NCBI GenBank assembly: GCA_021209875.1
Contig: JAGYVD010000004.1
Location: forward strand, 1,302,001 to 1,366,000
Length of the DNA: 64,000 bases
Origin: Rosellinia necatrix
Lineage: Eukaryota > Ascomycota > Sordariomycetes > Xylariales > Xylariaceae
Direction of reading: 5' to 3'
Position numbers and translations under genes: made by a program. The notes under the pieces were generated by a model that searched no databases, had not been told where the DNA came from, and saw only the letters and a program-made list of their open reading frames with translations. Shown piece after piece: positions 33,927-44,900 of the stretch (position 1 is the first letter of the stretch; every line of letters starts with the position of its first letter).

Positions 33927-35598
33927 CCTATCTCTTTCTCTTTCTTTTTCCCTTTTTCTTTCTCTCTCACTCTCTTCTTTTTTTTTTCCTTCGAAGGCGA
34001 TGGTGAATTTACCGTGGGGTGGATCGTTGTAGCCAACAAAGGCTAAGGAAAGCAGAAGAAGATGAGGAACGAGAGCAATAAGCAAAAAGAAGCAAGAAAA
34101 GAAAAGAAGGCTTAGGATTGGGCGGATCTGGGAGAGGTACGGTTTGTATATCTCTCAGGGACGATATTCCAAGGACTCCTGTTCTCTCGTTCTCTCCCTT
34201 TCGAGTGCATACATACCATACCGTACATAATAGGACCTCGCTATACATACCGAGGCCGCCCCACGGCGAATGGTCGGTCACATCGTGCATGGGAGGCCAC
34301 AGCCTACCTAACCTACGCGACCAGGGAGGGAGAGGGGGGTAGGGGGAACATGTGCGCTTTCGCGTTAGGCCTTAAATGCACTAGCAGGTCAACGTATGCC
34401 CTGTGCTTCATCTCCTAAAACATCAGCCCTGCCGGGCAAAATAGGCATGGCGGCCCTATTGGGCAAAGGTATGTTATTTGGGGCAAGGGCCCCTCAAGGG
34501 GGGAAGGATTGCTCAGGTTCGCGCGCCCTGCAGCTCGAAAGTACCTACCTTGGCTTAATACTCTACACTGCGCTGCCACTGCGACAACGCTGATTACATA
34601 CATGCATACTTCATACATACCTGGGTATATACATACTGTACATACTGTACATACTGTACATATACACATACATACACACCATGGCATGGCATGGCATGAT
34701 GATAGGGACAAGGCGAGAGGGAGCAGGTCAGGTCGCTTGGCAAGGTAAGCGGTCATGGAGGGTGGGGTGGTCGGACCTCAGCTGGTCGAAACGGTCGGCA
34801 GCCGAGTCAGCCACTAAGCCAACCCTGTACATAACTTGATAAGTTTGAGGGTTAGTCAATATGTGACGAGCCGGGGCGAGGGAGGGGGAGAGGTCGGGGG
34901 AGAGGTTAAAAAACAACAAAAAAATAAAACAAGCAATGATTACTTGCATGGTCGCTGTTCGCTTTTTACCAGCACATCATAGAAAGGCGCCTTGGCAAAG
35001 CTGATAGGCCACCAATGCAAACTGGCCAAGGTGGAATGGGATGGAGCTAAGACCTGCCGCTAAACCTTACCTAGACTTAGGTCACTTATTAGAGGCCGGA
35101 AATAGATCAGCACACCAGCAGACTGCACAAACCAGCGCTGCATCAAGAAGCTTAGCATGTAGTGTACCTGCAACCAATAAGTTACCCGACTGGTATAGTT
35201 ATTTCTCGTTCATACTCGTAGTAAAGTGACAGGACCGACCCTTGCTTGCCCTTATGTATGTATATCCACTGCTAGCGATATGAATAGCCACGAGGAGTAG
35301 TTATTTATTACTACAACTGCAAGATAGCTGCTAGTTGGATGCGCATACTGATGTTCGTCCCCCTGCTCAAATAGGTATAAATTACCGACGTAGGATGCCG
35401 TGCGTTAAAAATCGCTGCCACGCTTCTTGGAGCTAGTATATTTGGTATGTAGTTCCCGTCATCAAAATTAGCTTTATTAGGACCATGCCCCGGCTTACTT
35501 CATTGCTGATTATCGGACTCGATGGAACTTTGGGGCATGGCTCGGTTAGAACGCGGCTGGAACCTCCAATCACGAAACAGCTATAGGGCTGTGCCGCT
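33927..35598. other. Intergenic with tandem microsatellites
   Basis: About 1.7 kb between two minus-strand genes. The part next to 33927 is a T/C-rich leader (TCTCTTTCTCTTTCTTTTTCCC on the plus strand). Three copies of ACATACTGT lie at 34631-34658 and ATGGC repeats at 34681-34697. No coding frame is convincing. Confidence 0.5.
34631..34697 (+). repeat. ACATACTGT tandem and ATGGC tandem repeats
   Basis: Three copies of a 9-base unit are followed by CATACA repeats and then about three and a half copies of ATGGC. The block is non-coding, in the spacer upstream of the membrane-protein gene. Confidence 0.85.
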
Positions 35599-36909
35599 TT
35601 ATTTCCTAAACGCGCGAACCTGCCACCTCCACCATCCGATGAAATCCTGTGTTGACACGTCGACCCCGATCTGTTTCAACGCGGCCGTACTGAGGTGGCA
35701 GTCATAGGGCCTCTGAACTGCCGCGTTCGGGTCGTTTCCTTCGCTGTTGGGCTCGATGGACGTGATGGGCAAACCCATGATCTCGCCGAAGGCCTGGCAG
35801 ATTTCGTACTTGGTGAACTTGTCCTCCGACGAGAACTGAAGAACCCGTGGCAGTGCAGAGCGGTCCTGAGCATCGAGGTATTTCACGGCCACGTCTATAC
35901 ACAAGTCAGCGGATCTGGAGATGTCGGCTGGGAGCAGGGGATCAAATACCGTGACACACTCGTCCCACGTCCTCCGTGTTCGTCGGGTACCGAAGCGCCC
36001 AGTGGTCCATATTGATCTTTGCGTCCGGCTCTTGCGCTTTCCAAACGCTATCCATAAGGATATTGACTGCGCTCTCGCTATCATAGGCCGTCAGTGGTTG
36101 ATTTTCGCAATGTGATTAACGAGGGTGTTGAAACGACAGGCAGCTTCTAGAATATGTCCAATGGACGGGGGCTATCCTCTCCCGGGAAGGGAAAAGTAGG
36201 GAGCCAGGAAGCTTGCAATAGTTACATACCTGGGCACTTCCGCGTCGCCGTATAGAACGGGAACCCGCAGCACGATGCCAAGTCCGGTCTTGTTTGCGCT
36301 TTCAAAAACGTCCAACGTCGCGCGCTCGCCGTCTAGTTTCGTCTGCCCATAGAGGTTTGTTGGTTGAGGGGTCGCATCTGCCGCATACGGAGCGTCGCCG
36401 GGCTTCCCTGGGAAGACGTAATCGGTCGAGATGTAGATGAGGATGATGTCGCGGGCGGCGCAAAGGGAGGCGAGGATTTCCGTGGCCGTAACGTTCAAGG
36501 CCCGTGTGCCTTCCGGGTCTTTATCGCATTTGTCTGGGAATCGGTTCGCGGCGCCTAAGCAGACGGACGACGTTAGTCGGGCGGAGTCGGCGGAGAACGA
36601 CGGTGCGTCAGCATGGATGGGGATTTCTCACAATGAACTACGACGGCGGGCCTAGTGGACATGAATTAGCTTGGTCAGTCCCAAAAAGCGCACCTGGGTG
36701 CTAGAGCGGCGAGAGGCAACTGACTTGACCTTGTCCAATACGGCCTCTACTTCGTTGGGCTTGGCCAGGTCGACCTTCAGGATGATGGTGCCATCTGCTC
36801 GCGAGTGTCCAGTGCCTTTGACGTCCCAATCCGCCCTCTCAAACGCCTTCAAGACTTGTCGACCGAGTAAACCGGTTGCGCCGGTGACGAGCGCTGTCTG
36901 TGTCGGCAT
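35599..36909 (-). CDS. RmlD/MAT2B-like extended SDR protein, 317 aa, five exons including a 20-nt exon
   Basis: The minus strand has exons 36909-36725, 36651-36632, 36554-36230, 36077-35950 and 35894-35599, all in phase. The product opens MPTQTALVTGATGLLG with the Rossmann GxxGxxG at G10-G16. It has STDYVF (111-116), the catalytic-type Y137-x3-K141 (YGQTK), and C-terminal signatures WALRYPTNTEDV, QFSSEDKFTKYEI and QRPYDCHLSTAAL. These fit the dTDP-4-dehydrorhamnose-reductase superfamily branch that contains the regulatory beta subunit of methionine adenosyltransferase. It probably binds NAD(P)H in the cytosol. Whether it reduces a sugar nucleotide or regulates S-adenosylmethionine synthesis cannot be told from sequence. 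The 20-nt exon 2 encodes the junction KPAVVVHC. Without it the frame breaks, which supports the model. Confidence 0.9.
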
Positions 36910-37446
36910 TCTAGCTGGGTGAGGCAGCTGGGTGAGGCAGCTGGCCGGTTCGAAATAGTGGTGGGTAGCGAGCGGGTGAATGAAGACGTCTTGGCTCAGT
37001 TGGTACGTAAACTACCTAGGTAGGTAGGTGGTGGGTATGTTAAGTGCCTTTATTAGAGCCAGGGTAGGTAGGCTCGGGTTTGAGTAGAATTGTGACGTAG
37101 ATAGCGAGGTAAGGAGGGGCATCGGGGGCATCCAGTGCGGACGTGGTGGGGTGGAAGGCCGAATCGGAAAAATTAAACCGCTAAGGTGCCAGCCAACCAC
37201 CTGCAGGTACACGACATTAGGCGAGGTTTGACAGACTCTCGCAGCAGGACACACACGGTAGGACACTTACAGCAGGCACCTGCTAGATAGGGAGCCTACC
37301 TAGGTAGACAGGTAACCTCATCCATCTCATCCGGTGACTCTCTCTATCCGGTCCATCTGATGATGCCTTGGTCGCCCGGCTCACATGGCATATGAGCTGC
37401 GGGTTGGGACATTTGGTAATTTGTTCATGTTCATATCCGTGTGAAT
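36910..37446. other. Intergenic with CCTAGGTAGGTA motifs
   Basis: Contains CTACCTAGGTAGGTAGG at 37013-37029 and CCTACCTAGGTAGACAGG at 37295-37312, and a tandem duplication of GCTGGGTGAGGCA (about 36913-36941) immediately upstream of the SDR start. No gene is seen. Confidence 0.5.
37013..37029. repeat. CCTAGGTAGGTA-type palindromic dispersed motif (example site)
   Basis: CTACCTAGGTAGGTAGG. Similar TACCTAGGTA blocks recur at 18375-18408, 18581-18593, 26592-26603, 27381-27427, 28335-28350, 37295-37312, 39652-39702, 41536-41600 and 41671-41708. All are intergenic and none lies in an exon. The core is palindromic (CCTAGG) with TAGG extensions. Confidence 0.7.
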
Positions 37447-38668
37447 CTACCATCGCTTCCTTGTGGCGGCTTTCAGATCGTCCACGTTCAAAATGTCGGC
37501 ACCCTCCGCCATCAGCGTGTGCCAAATCTTGTTCCTCAGGCTGATCGGCCATGCCGGTGTGTTCCAGTACCGCACTTTCAGCCCTCTCCGGTGTGCGCCT
37601 TTTATCTGGCCCCGGATGAGCCTAAGCTGCCTCTCGTCGGGGCTGTTCCAAACAGTCCCTATTGACCGCTTGAAATTGACGCTGGCATAAAACGAGTTGG
37701 TGCTGTTATAAATGAATCGCTCTTCGTCGTCGCTCGCGTCGGGGATATCTGGATCCTCGTAGAGTTCGTTCAATGGCGCGTCGAAGAATATGTCTCGGCA
37801 TGTCGAGTTCTGCATGAGCAGATCGAAAGGTGTACGTCCGGTGCCTACTACCGTAATTTGGCGCTGGTGAACAACACCGTCTTCCACATACGTTAACCAA
37901 TCCCTAGCTCGAAGGGGCTCCAGCTGAGATTGGACTTCTCGGAGCGTTTTGACCCCATCTGTCTTAAAATCGACTAATAGGACTAGGGTCTGGTCCGGGT
38001 CGGTGTCGAATACCCCGCGGTGCGTGCCGTTATAGAATGGCGTCTCGGGATTATTCTGGGTGAGAATCCCTACGAGGGGGTTCACATACAGAGTTTGAAA
38101 AGTGCGATATGGTGTTAAAGCTGCCTTGTCATGCCCAACATACAGTTCCGCATCATTGTCAAACAGCCACACGTCCGCCTCGATTCCCGTACAACCCGCG
38201 TGGAGGGCCGAGAATACCGGCACTTTGCGCCAGTAGTCATTGTGTGAGTGACATGGCACCGGGTTTACATCGCGAAGAAAATCCGTCGGATACCAAGACA
38301 AACTCGCCGTCCCCGTGCCCGGCCTTCCCCAGTCACTGAATATCGCATCTGGGTCATCTTCTGGCCCCCAAGGGCTCCTTGCGATTGACAAGGCTATACT
38401 CAGGAGCAATAACACCGCTCTATAGATCTGAATTAGGACCAGTGCAACCCCGAAAGCGTTGCTCCAGGCGGTTGGGCGAGACTCACAAGATCGTTGAGCC
38501 CCATAACGTGCTAGAAGATAGGTATCTTATGAGGGGACCGCGACTTCGTGATATGCGGAAGGCCCTCTCGTCTGTTTTCTCCGGTTCTTCGACAGCGAGG
38601 ATTGATTCATAATGATCCTCTGATGCATCGATGGCAGGGCGATGCCTAGTGTGCCCTTGAAACCACAT
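37447..38668 (-). CDS. AIM6-like PLC-type phosphodiesterase, membrane-anchored, 384 aa
   Basis: The minus strand has exon 1 at 38668-38487 and exon 2 at 38419-37447. The intron is 67 nt (GTGAGT, branch CCTAATTC, acceptor CTATAG). The N-terminal 50 residues are polar and cytosolic-looking, followed by one membrane helix (about 52-74, completed across the splice as STILAVLLLLSIALSIA), giving a type II topology. The catalytic-type barrel starts NPVPCHSHNDYW with His118 and His120, then GCTGIEADVWLF with Glu141 and Asp143, then DFKTDG. These are the metal/acid-base marks of the PI-PLC/GDPD-like superfamily. The ending GLKVRYWNTPAWP...GADILNVDDL is typical of Altered Inheritance of Mitochondria protein 6 homologues. 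The substrate is not established. Confidence 0.88.
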
Positions 38669-40149
38669 CTTATTCAGAGCTACCGCGATTACGGAAGACA
38701 AAAAGTCGCGCAAGTGTTCAGTGGGCGGGATATATACGGAAAGCCAGGTCTTTGGCTTCGCGAAGTGTCTACGGGCTAAGCCGAACTAACATCAAACATA
38801 CAAGCAGGCGAGGGGGGGTTAGAAATCGGCGCACGGATAGGGCGGAACAATGACCCAGGCCGGACGAGAAGACCGCTTTGGAGGGCGGAGGCGACTATGA
38901 TCAAAATAGGGAGAATGGAGGGTAGATCGAGGAGTAGATGGTCTGCAAAACCAAACGGAACCCGAGACCGTGGGTATCTTGCAGGCGAAATCAGGTTTAT
39001 TCATATCTAGGCAGCATCTCGTGGCCGGGTTCTAAACAGATGGCTGGTGGAATAGGCTCGGAGGGATGTTCTCAAATACTTTATGATGATATGGGCTCAT
39101 GACCAACATGTGGGTTACTAATCAGCGGACGGGACAGAGCCCTGAGATCTACGGAGCTGACCACCTAACAAAGCGTATGTAATAGTGCCCGATAAGCTTA
39201 GCGAAAAAGTCGCATCTAGACGGCCGTGTCAAAGATGGCGATCGCGGTACCAACACCGGTAGCGTTCTTCGAAAACCCCCGTGAAAGCCGCCGGGCCGCT
39301 TATTGGCCAGCTGGGCTGGATTGGGTGGTCCTGCGAGGGTGTGGAAGGCACGAGAGAGGTGCGGACCGGATGGGACAGGCTTGCTGCAGGAAGCGGCGGC
39401 AGTTTGACAGATCACTGGGTGGAGCTCGTCTAGCCTAGATGAATCACGTCAATCACCGTCAGCAACACGAACACGATGCCCATTAGTCGGTGCGGCTATT
39501 CCTGCGTTCTGGTCGGGACGCCTGCGTAAGTTGAGTCTGGGCCCGGACCCGCCGATTTTCGGTCTAGATGGAGATAAGTTAACGGGGTACCCAGCCTAGG
39601 ACGGCCCTGGTTAGGTAAGTGCATTGTATAATGTTAACATGTTAAAGTGTCTGCCTACATACCTAGCTACATACCTACCTACCTACCCTTAGGTACTAGT
39701 ACTAGTATCCAATCGGAGACGACTCTGTTTCGGTAGTAATTGTTATTGGTCCCGGTTGGGTAGAGTTATGTACGGTATTCGGGAGACCCCCTGAGCATTT
39801 CCTAGATAGGGCTAGTTAACACGAGACCCCCGAAAGCTTGTCCGCCGCCATCGCCCCGCGTTCTACCTGCTCACTGGACCATGCCAGGTGCATTTAGTTT
39901 ACTACTGGCAGGCAACATAATTTTTACAGTGGATTTTGTACATCCTCCAAAATTGTTCCAACATCCACCCACCCGTTGGCGATTACGAGATCCGGACTCG
40001 ACCAGTGCCGGCCAGCACCGGTAGATTGCGTACTCAAGTACACATTCATTAGCCCCTGGATCAGGCAACATTCATACGCCGACGGACTGACGCTAAGTCG
40101 TGACGCGAATCCTCAGAGCCTTCTCGCCCTTCAGGCGCAGTTTGCCGGC
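38669..40149. other. Divergent upstream region of AIM6-like and CCDC137-like genes
   Basis: About 1.5 kb shared by two divergent genes. It contains a TACCTAC/ACCTAGC-rich block at 39652-39702. There is no supported coding frame and no RNA gene. Confidence 0.45.
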
Positions 40150-41169
40150 ATGCCGCACAAGCACACTCGCAAGCTTCAAGACGAGTCAACGTGAGTGTCT
40201 CCCTTCCCCTTGCCCCCTCGCTGTATGTCCCATGCTGACACAGTGCTTCTACCTGCTAGCTTTGACCTTCCGCCAACCCAAGTTGCAAAGCCACTGCCCG
40301 TAAAACAATCGGACGCCAAGGAGAATGGCCGACGCGGAGCGAAAGCGAAAGACGCACCCGTAAAGCCCACCAACAGTCAGAAGAGGAAGCGTGTGACGGC
40401 GCCGAAGGATGATGCGCCCCGGGCGTTCAAGCGACTGATGGCTTTTGCCAACGGCAAGAAGCCACGGTCAGGGTTGGATAATGGGGACAAGCCACGGGGT
40501 GCCAAAGCCAAGAAGCGAAATGCGGCCCAGGAAGCAAGCGTCACCGATGAAGCCGAGGTCCAGGCCAAACCAGCCACCACTGCCATCCCCACCATCCGAC
40601 CTGGAGAACGAATGTCGGAATTCTCAGCCCGTGTTGATGCTGCGCTGCCACTTGCCGGTCTGGTTAACAACTCGGCCAAAGGGAACAAAGACCCGTTGGG
40701 ATTGAAGGTGTGGCGGACTCATAAAGAGAAGAAGATGCACAAGATGTATGACGAATGGCGGGAGCAAGACCGCAAGATTAAAGAGCAGCGCGAGGAGGAG
40801 CTGGAGCTGGAGGCGGAGAAGGAGCTCGAAGACGAGGAGAGCGGGGTTTCATGGAAGCTAAACATCGCCAGTCAAACGGGTGGCAAGCGAAAGAAGAGGG
40901 CCAAGGACGACGAAGACCCGTGGGAGATCCTGAGGAAGCAGCGCGGAGAGGCCAGGCCCGGCCTTCGCGATGTTGCTATGGCACCACCTGAGTTGACGGC
41001 AAAACCGACCAAACAGCTGCTCGTTAGGGGCGCGACGGTGCAGGTTCACAACGTTCCGAAAGCGGCAGGCAGCCTCAAGCGGCGGGAGGAATTACAGGAA
41101 GTTAGGAATGATGTTATTGCGGCATATCGAAAGAAAATGGGCGACAAGCGACCGTCGTTGTATACATAG
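40150..41169 (+). CDS. CCDC137-like basic nuclear protein, 316 aa
   Basis: Exon 1 (40150-40190, MPHKHTRKLQDEST) and exon 2 (40260-41169) join in phase at a 69-nt intron (GTGAGT, GCTGACAC branch, CTGCTAG). The protein is very Lys/Arg-rich and has several basic nuclear-localisation-like clusters (QKRKR, KKRNAAQ, KRKKRAKDD). A charged helix (about 180-222, KEKKMHKMYDEWREQDRKIKEQREEE) looks like a coiled coil. The C-terminal pattern GLRDVAMAPPELTAKP...SLKRREELQEVRNDVIAAYRKKM matches the arrangement I associate with the CCDC137 family. A nucleolar or chromatin role is likely but not proven. The gene lies head-to-tail with the TFIIIC subunit, 775 bases upstream of it. Confidence 0.75.
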
Positions 41170-41944
41170 AGAGTGTTGAACGACCATCTTATACGCTGAT
41201 ACCCCTTATTTAGAATTTGATACTTATGCATAACTGTGGTGTTGGATATCATGACAGCTCAGAGACGAGATCTTACTTAATTTTCATATATCGTACATCA
41301 TGCAACAGATATTATCTTATTGCTAACCTACCTGTCTAGGGATTAGATGACAGGCACTGGCTTAGCCCAAGAGCAGAGGATTAGGTGGTTCTGGGCCTGA
41401 CCACCCCTCTGATGCCTGGATGATTTGTTGGTATGTACCAACCTACCTACTATCTATCTACTTGCGCTGTGGGTGGGTTTTGTGTGGGCTGGACAGCTTT
41501 AGTTAGTAGACAGTTAAAGCCTGTTAAGGAGCTGGCTACCTAAGTTTAGATACCTGCCTACCTACCTATACGTAGATACCTTAAGGTACCTAGTACCTAA
41601 GGCATCATAGTCCATTCCTTAAACCGCACCTGCCAGTGAATTTCTGCATTTGTGCCTCGTGAGCATAGGACCTCTACCTACCTAATTATTAGGGTAGGCA
41701 GGTACCTCCAAGACAATTCAATTCCTTGCTGGCAGTTGACCTCAAAACTTTGCCAAATTAACCCCGCAACCCCACCCTTGGCACCACTCTTTCCGACCTT
41801 TCCTTACCTAACTCATCCACCAGCGACGGCATCTCAATTCTGCCGCGCATCGACGTCGCTGAAGCACCACCATTCGAGTCTTGATGGTGACAATCGGAAC
41901 GATATATTTTTATCGCCCCAGATTCATGCGCCGCCTTCATCAAT
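41170..41944. other. Intergenic, promoter of TFIIIC subunit, rich in CCTACC/GGTACC motifs
   Basis: Holds blocks of ACCTACCTA and GGTACCTAGTACCTA at 41440-41462, 41536-41600 and 41671-41708, then a leader up to the ATG at 41945. No gene is seen. Confidence 0.5.
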
Positions 41945-44900
41945 ATGGGCCCCGGCCTTGATGAATTGATTGAGTCGCTTCTAACGGAGATCGCCTTCTC
42001 TGGCGTTCGGGGTGAGTCTCTGCGCCCTCCAGCGATCCTCGCAGCCATCAACGCGTTATGATTGGCCATCACTACTACAATATGTGCAGCTAACGAGGTC
42101 TTAGGCTGTTCCGTTCTTAATCTGCTTACTGCGGTCGACTCTTTCTACGGGTCTGCGGCCGAAGGGCAAGACCGCGAGGACCCTCGCGTCGCTCAGGGAA
42201 CTACAGTCCTGGGTCACGATGCAAGGAATCACGATGCAAGCAACTACGATACAGAGTACCAACAAACTCATCAGAGACACGACCCAGCAGTTGCATCACG
42301 GGTATGGACATGGCTAGCCAGCAGACCGGACGTATCAATCGGGACTGGCAGAGCCTTCAACCACTTGACTCTCCATCAGGTGCTAGCCTTGCCCGAAGAG
42401 GAGGAATCCCCATCGCTTGGTACGGCAGTTGGATCCTCGGCCGTTACTAGCTCGCGACTTTTGCCTAATCCCCGGCCAAGTGTGCGCACGACAAAGGATA
42501 GGACTAGGACTACGACTGCGACTGCGACCGCGACGGCGACTGCAACAGTGAGGCCGAGGATTCACGTATCCGAGGAGCGCCAGTGGAGAACGATTACCGG
42601 CCATGGCCCGGACCTGAAGCGAGTACCGTTCTTCGAATGGCGGGCGCTGGTCGATATTGCGTCTGTCAAAGAGAAAGGGATACTCCAAGGCGACCTTGTT
42701 CGGCTTACAGGCCAAGACAAAAGATCGCTCCCGACTCGAACCGATGCACTCGCGAGGAAAGGCTACATTATTAAACAGCCCATCGTGCTCCGTGGGGGTA
42801 AATCTAGTAAGCTATGGCTTGCCCAGTTTGCGGAGTACGCGAAAGAACATCAGGAGCGGGAAGGCCTGGATTACGATAGACTCGACCTCTCCAGGGCCGC
42901 TCTCACCAGCGATCTGCATCCGGTCCCCTTCTGCCACAAGTGGAATGGAGACACGATTGACTACCTTGCTCTCGCACAGGCCTTTGTGGCCATCGTGAAG
43001 GCGTGGGCCCTCATCCGCTACTGTGATGCTCGTGCAAAGCTTGGTGTCGAGGAGCGCGTGCGTCAAATGCGAGCTCTGGCAAAGACATGTCGATGGCTCA
43101 CGAACATCGGCGCCCTATCTTTTGTGGGTGCTAAATTTGCAGGGAGCAACAGGCTTTTCAAGGACTGTGTCAAATATATCCGCGATCCGTCCCTGGCGGA
43201 ATGGTCCCATTTTCGCGCGACTCCCAAAACCCGGATGGTCGTCCCATCCGGCCGCATCGGGAAGCGTGGAGAGGCGTCTCGCGCCGTCCATGCGTCCCAG
43301 CGAAGCGGCTCTCGCGATAAACCTGTCGGGAAGAAGCGGCAAAGTACGAAGCCTCGAAGCGACCCTATTACCCATACCAGCATTATTCCCTTACCATGGA
43401 AGCCACAAAAGCCCCTACCGAATACTGCCTTTGAAATTATCAAAAGGGCAGGCCCGAAAGGCACCTCAAACGCCGCCATCTGTCGACAAACACTGGGGCA
43501 TAACTACAAGAGGCTCACTGCGGCGATGACGGGCTCAATTTCCATGCCTACCAACTCACAGCCTCCACATCTGAAACATCTAAGCTCAACATCACAATTG
43601 AGCCGTATAGGGAAAACTATGACATATACGTTTTACGCGAATAGCGAAATCACCGACGCGGGACCTAGCGGTCAGGAAAACCACGCCCCTGATGCTATAG
43701 CGGGGACTACGTCTCCTGCGAACTTCGTGGATACCACTGCAAGTCCGAAACACAGCGCGTTTTCACAGCCTAACCTGAGCAAATTCTCACCCAATCCGGG
43801 TTTGTCACTGACGGAGATTACTCGAAGTCAACAATTGAATCGGATCTTGTCAAGAAAGTCGAAACGCAAGCGTTCTATCGATGAGGAGTCGGATGATGAG
43901 CCGCCAGTTAAACTACCCAGGCGTCTGGGGCGCCCACCAACGCGAACTTCAATAGATGAACTACGGGTGAGGCCAACCGACCAGCCATCACAACTCGGCG
44001 CAGGCGATATACCTACCACTATTCAACCACAACTCAACGCTGAGGATCAACCAGCTCCCAGATCCCCTGGCGTTTATCGCGGTTTGCCCAACTCATTGGA
44101 TCCAGTCGTAAAACGAAAAGGTAGAAAACGGAAGTCTTTGGTCCTTATATTCCGATCCGATAAGCTCAAAGATCCGTCTTTCCTTGGGGGCCCCCCTGCC
44201 ATAGCTGATGCAGACGGCGCGGGGAGCTCAGGCCATGAGGGGACCATAGAAGCCACACCGAGGAGACTGTCAATTCACGTTCAAGACGCAAACGTGACGG
44301 ATACATCATCAGCTGACGTAGCAACACCCATAATCGCTTCCGAGAGCGTACAAGTTAAACCCAGGGCATCCAAAGCCAAGAAAAACGGGTCGTTTCCGTG
44401 CGATAAATGTGGAAATAGTTGGAAAAACTCAAACGGGCTGGAATACCATCTCACCAAATCTAGGACTGCTTGTAATCCGGATTTTGTCCCGCCTCCATCA
44501 CAGCTTGCAAATTATCAGAAACGAAAGTCCACTCAACCCCAAATATTGGCCCATCCGTCTGCTCCACGTGTTGCCACGGAAGACCAAGGGCGTTCCAGAA
44601 TAAGCCTAACCCCGAAGGAGCAAGTTGAGTCCCGGTTCGAACAACCGAAGCACCCCTTATCGTCCCGAGTCCGAAACTCGCCCTCGGTGATCGAAGTGCT
44701 TCCTCCCTTGGATGAAGCTACTACTCGTACATCAACTCTTGGAGACCTCCCTCAGGCTCAACCTCTCCAGGGAGGTATTATCTTGAAAGATCTGGAACTG
44801 TACGATGCGACTGATCATCGGCGAATGCTACGCCAGGGGATGCTAGGCATTCATAAGGGGGTTTCCGCGAGCAGTAAAAGCACCCCGACGGCAGGTACGC

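Noticed and set aside
33561..34085. Extension of the membrane protein upstream to 34085 with a hydrophobic start
   Set aside because: It would need a non-ATG start and runs through an ERERKREKERER low-complexity stretch. It is kept only as a possible missed signal-peptide exon.
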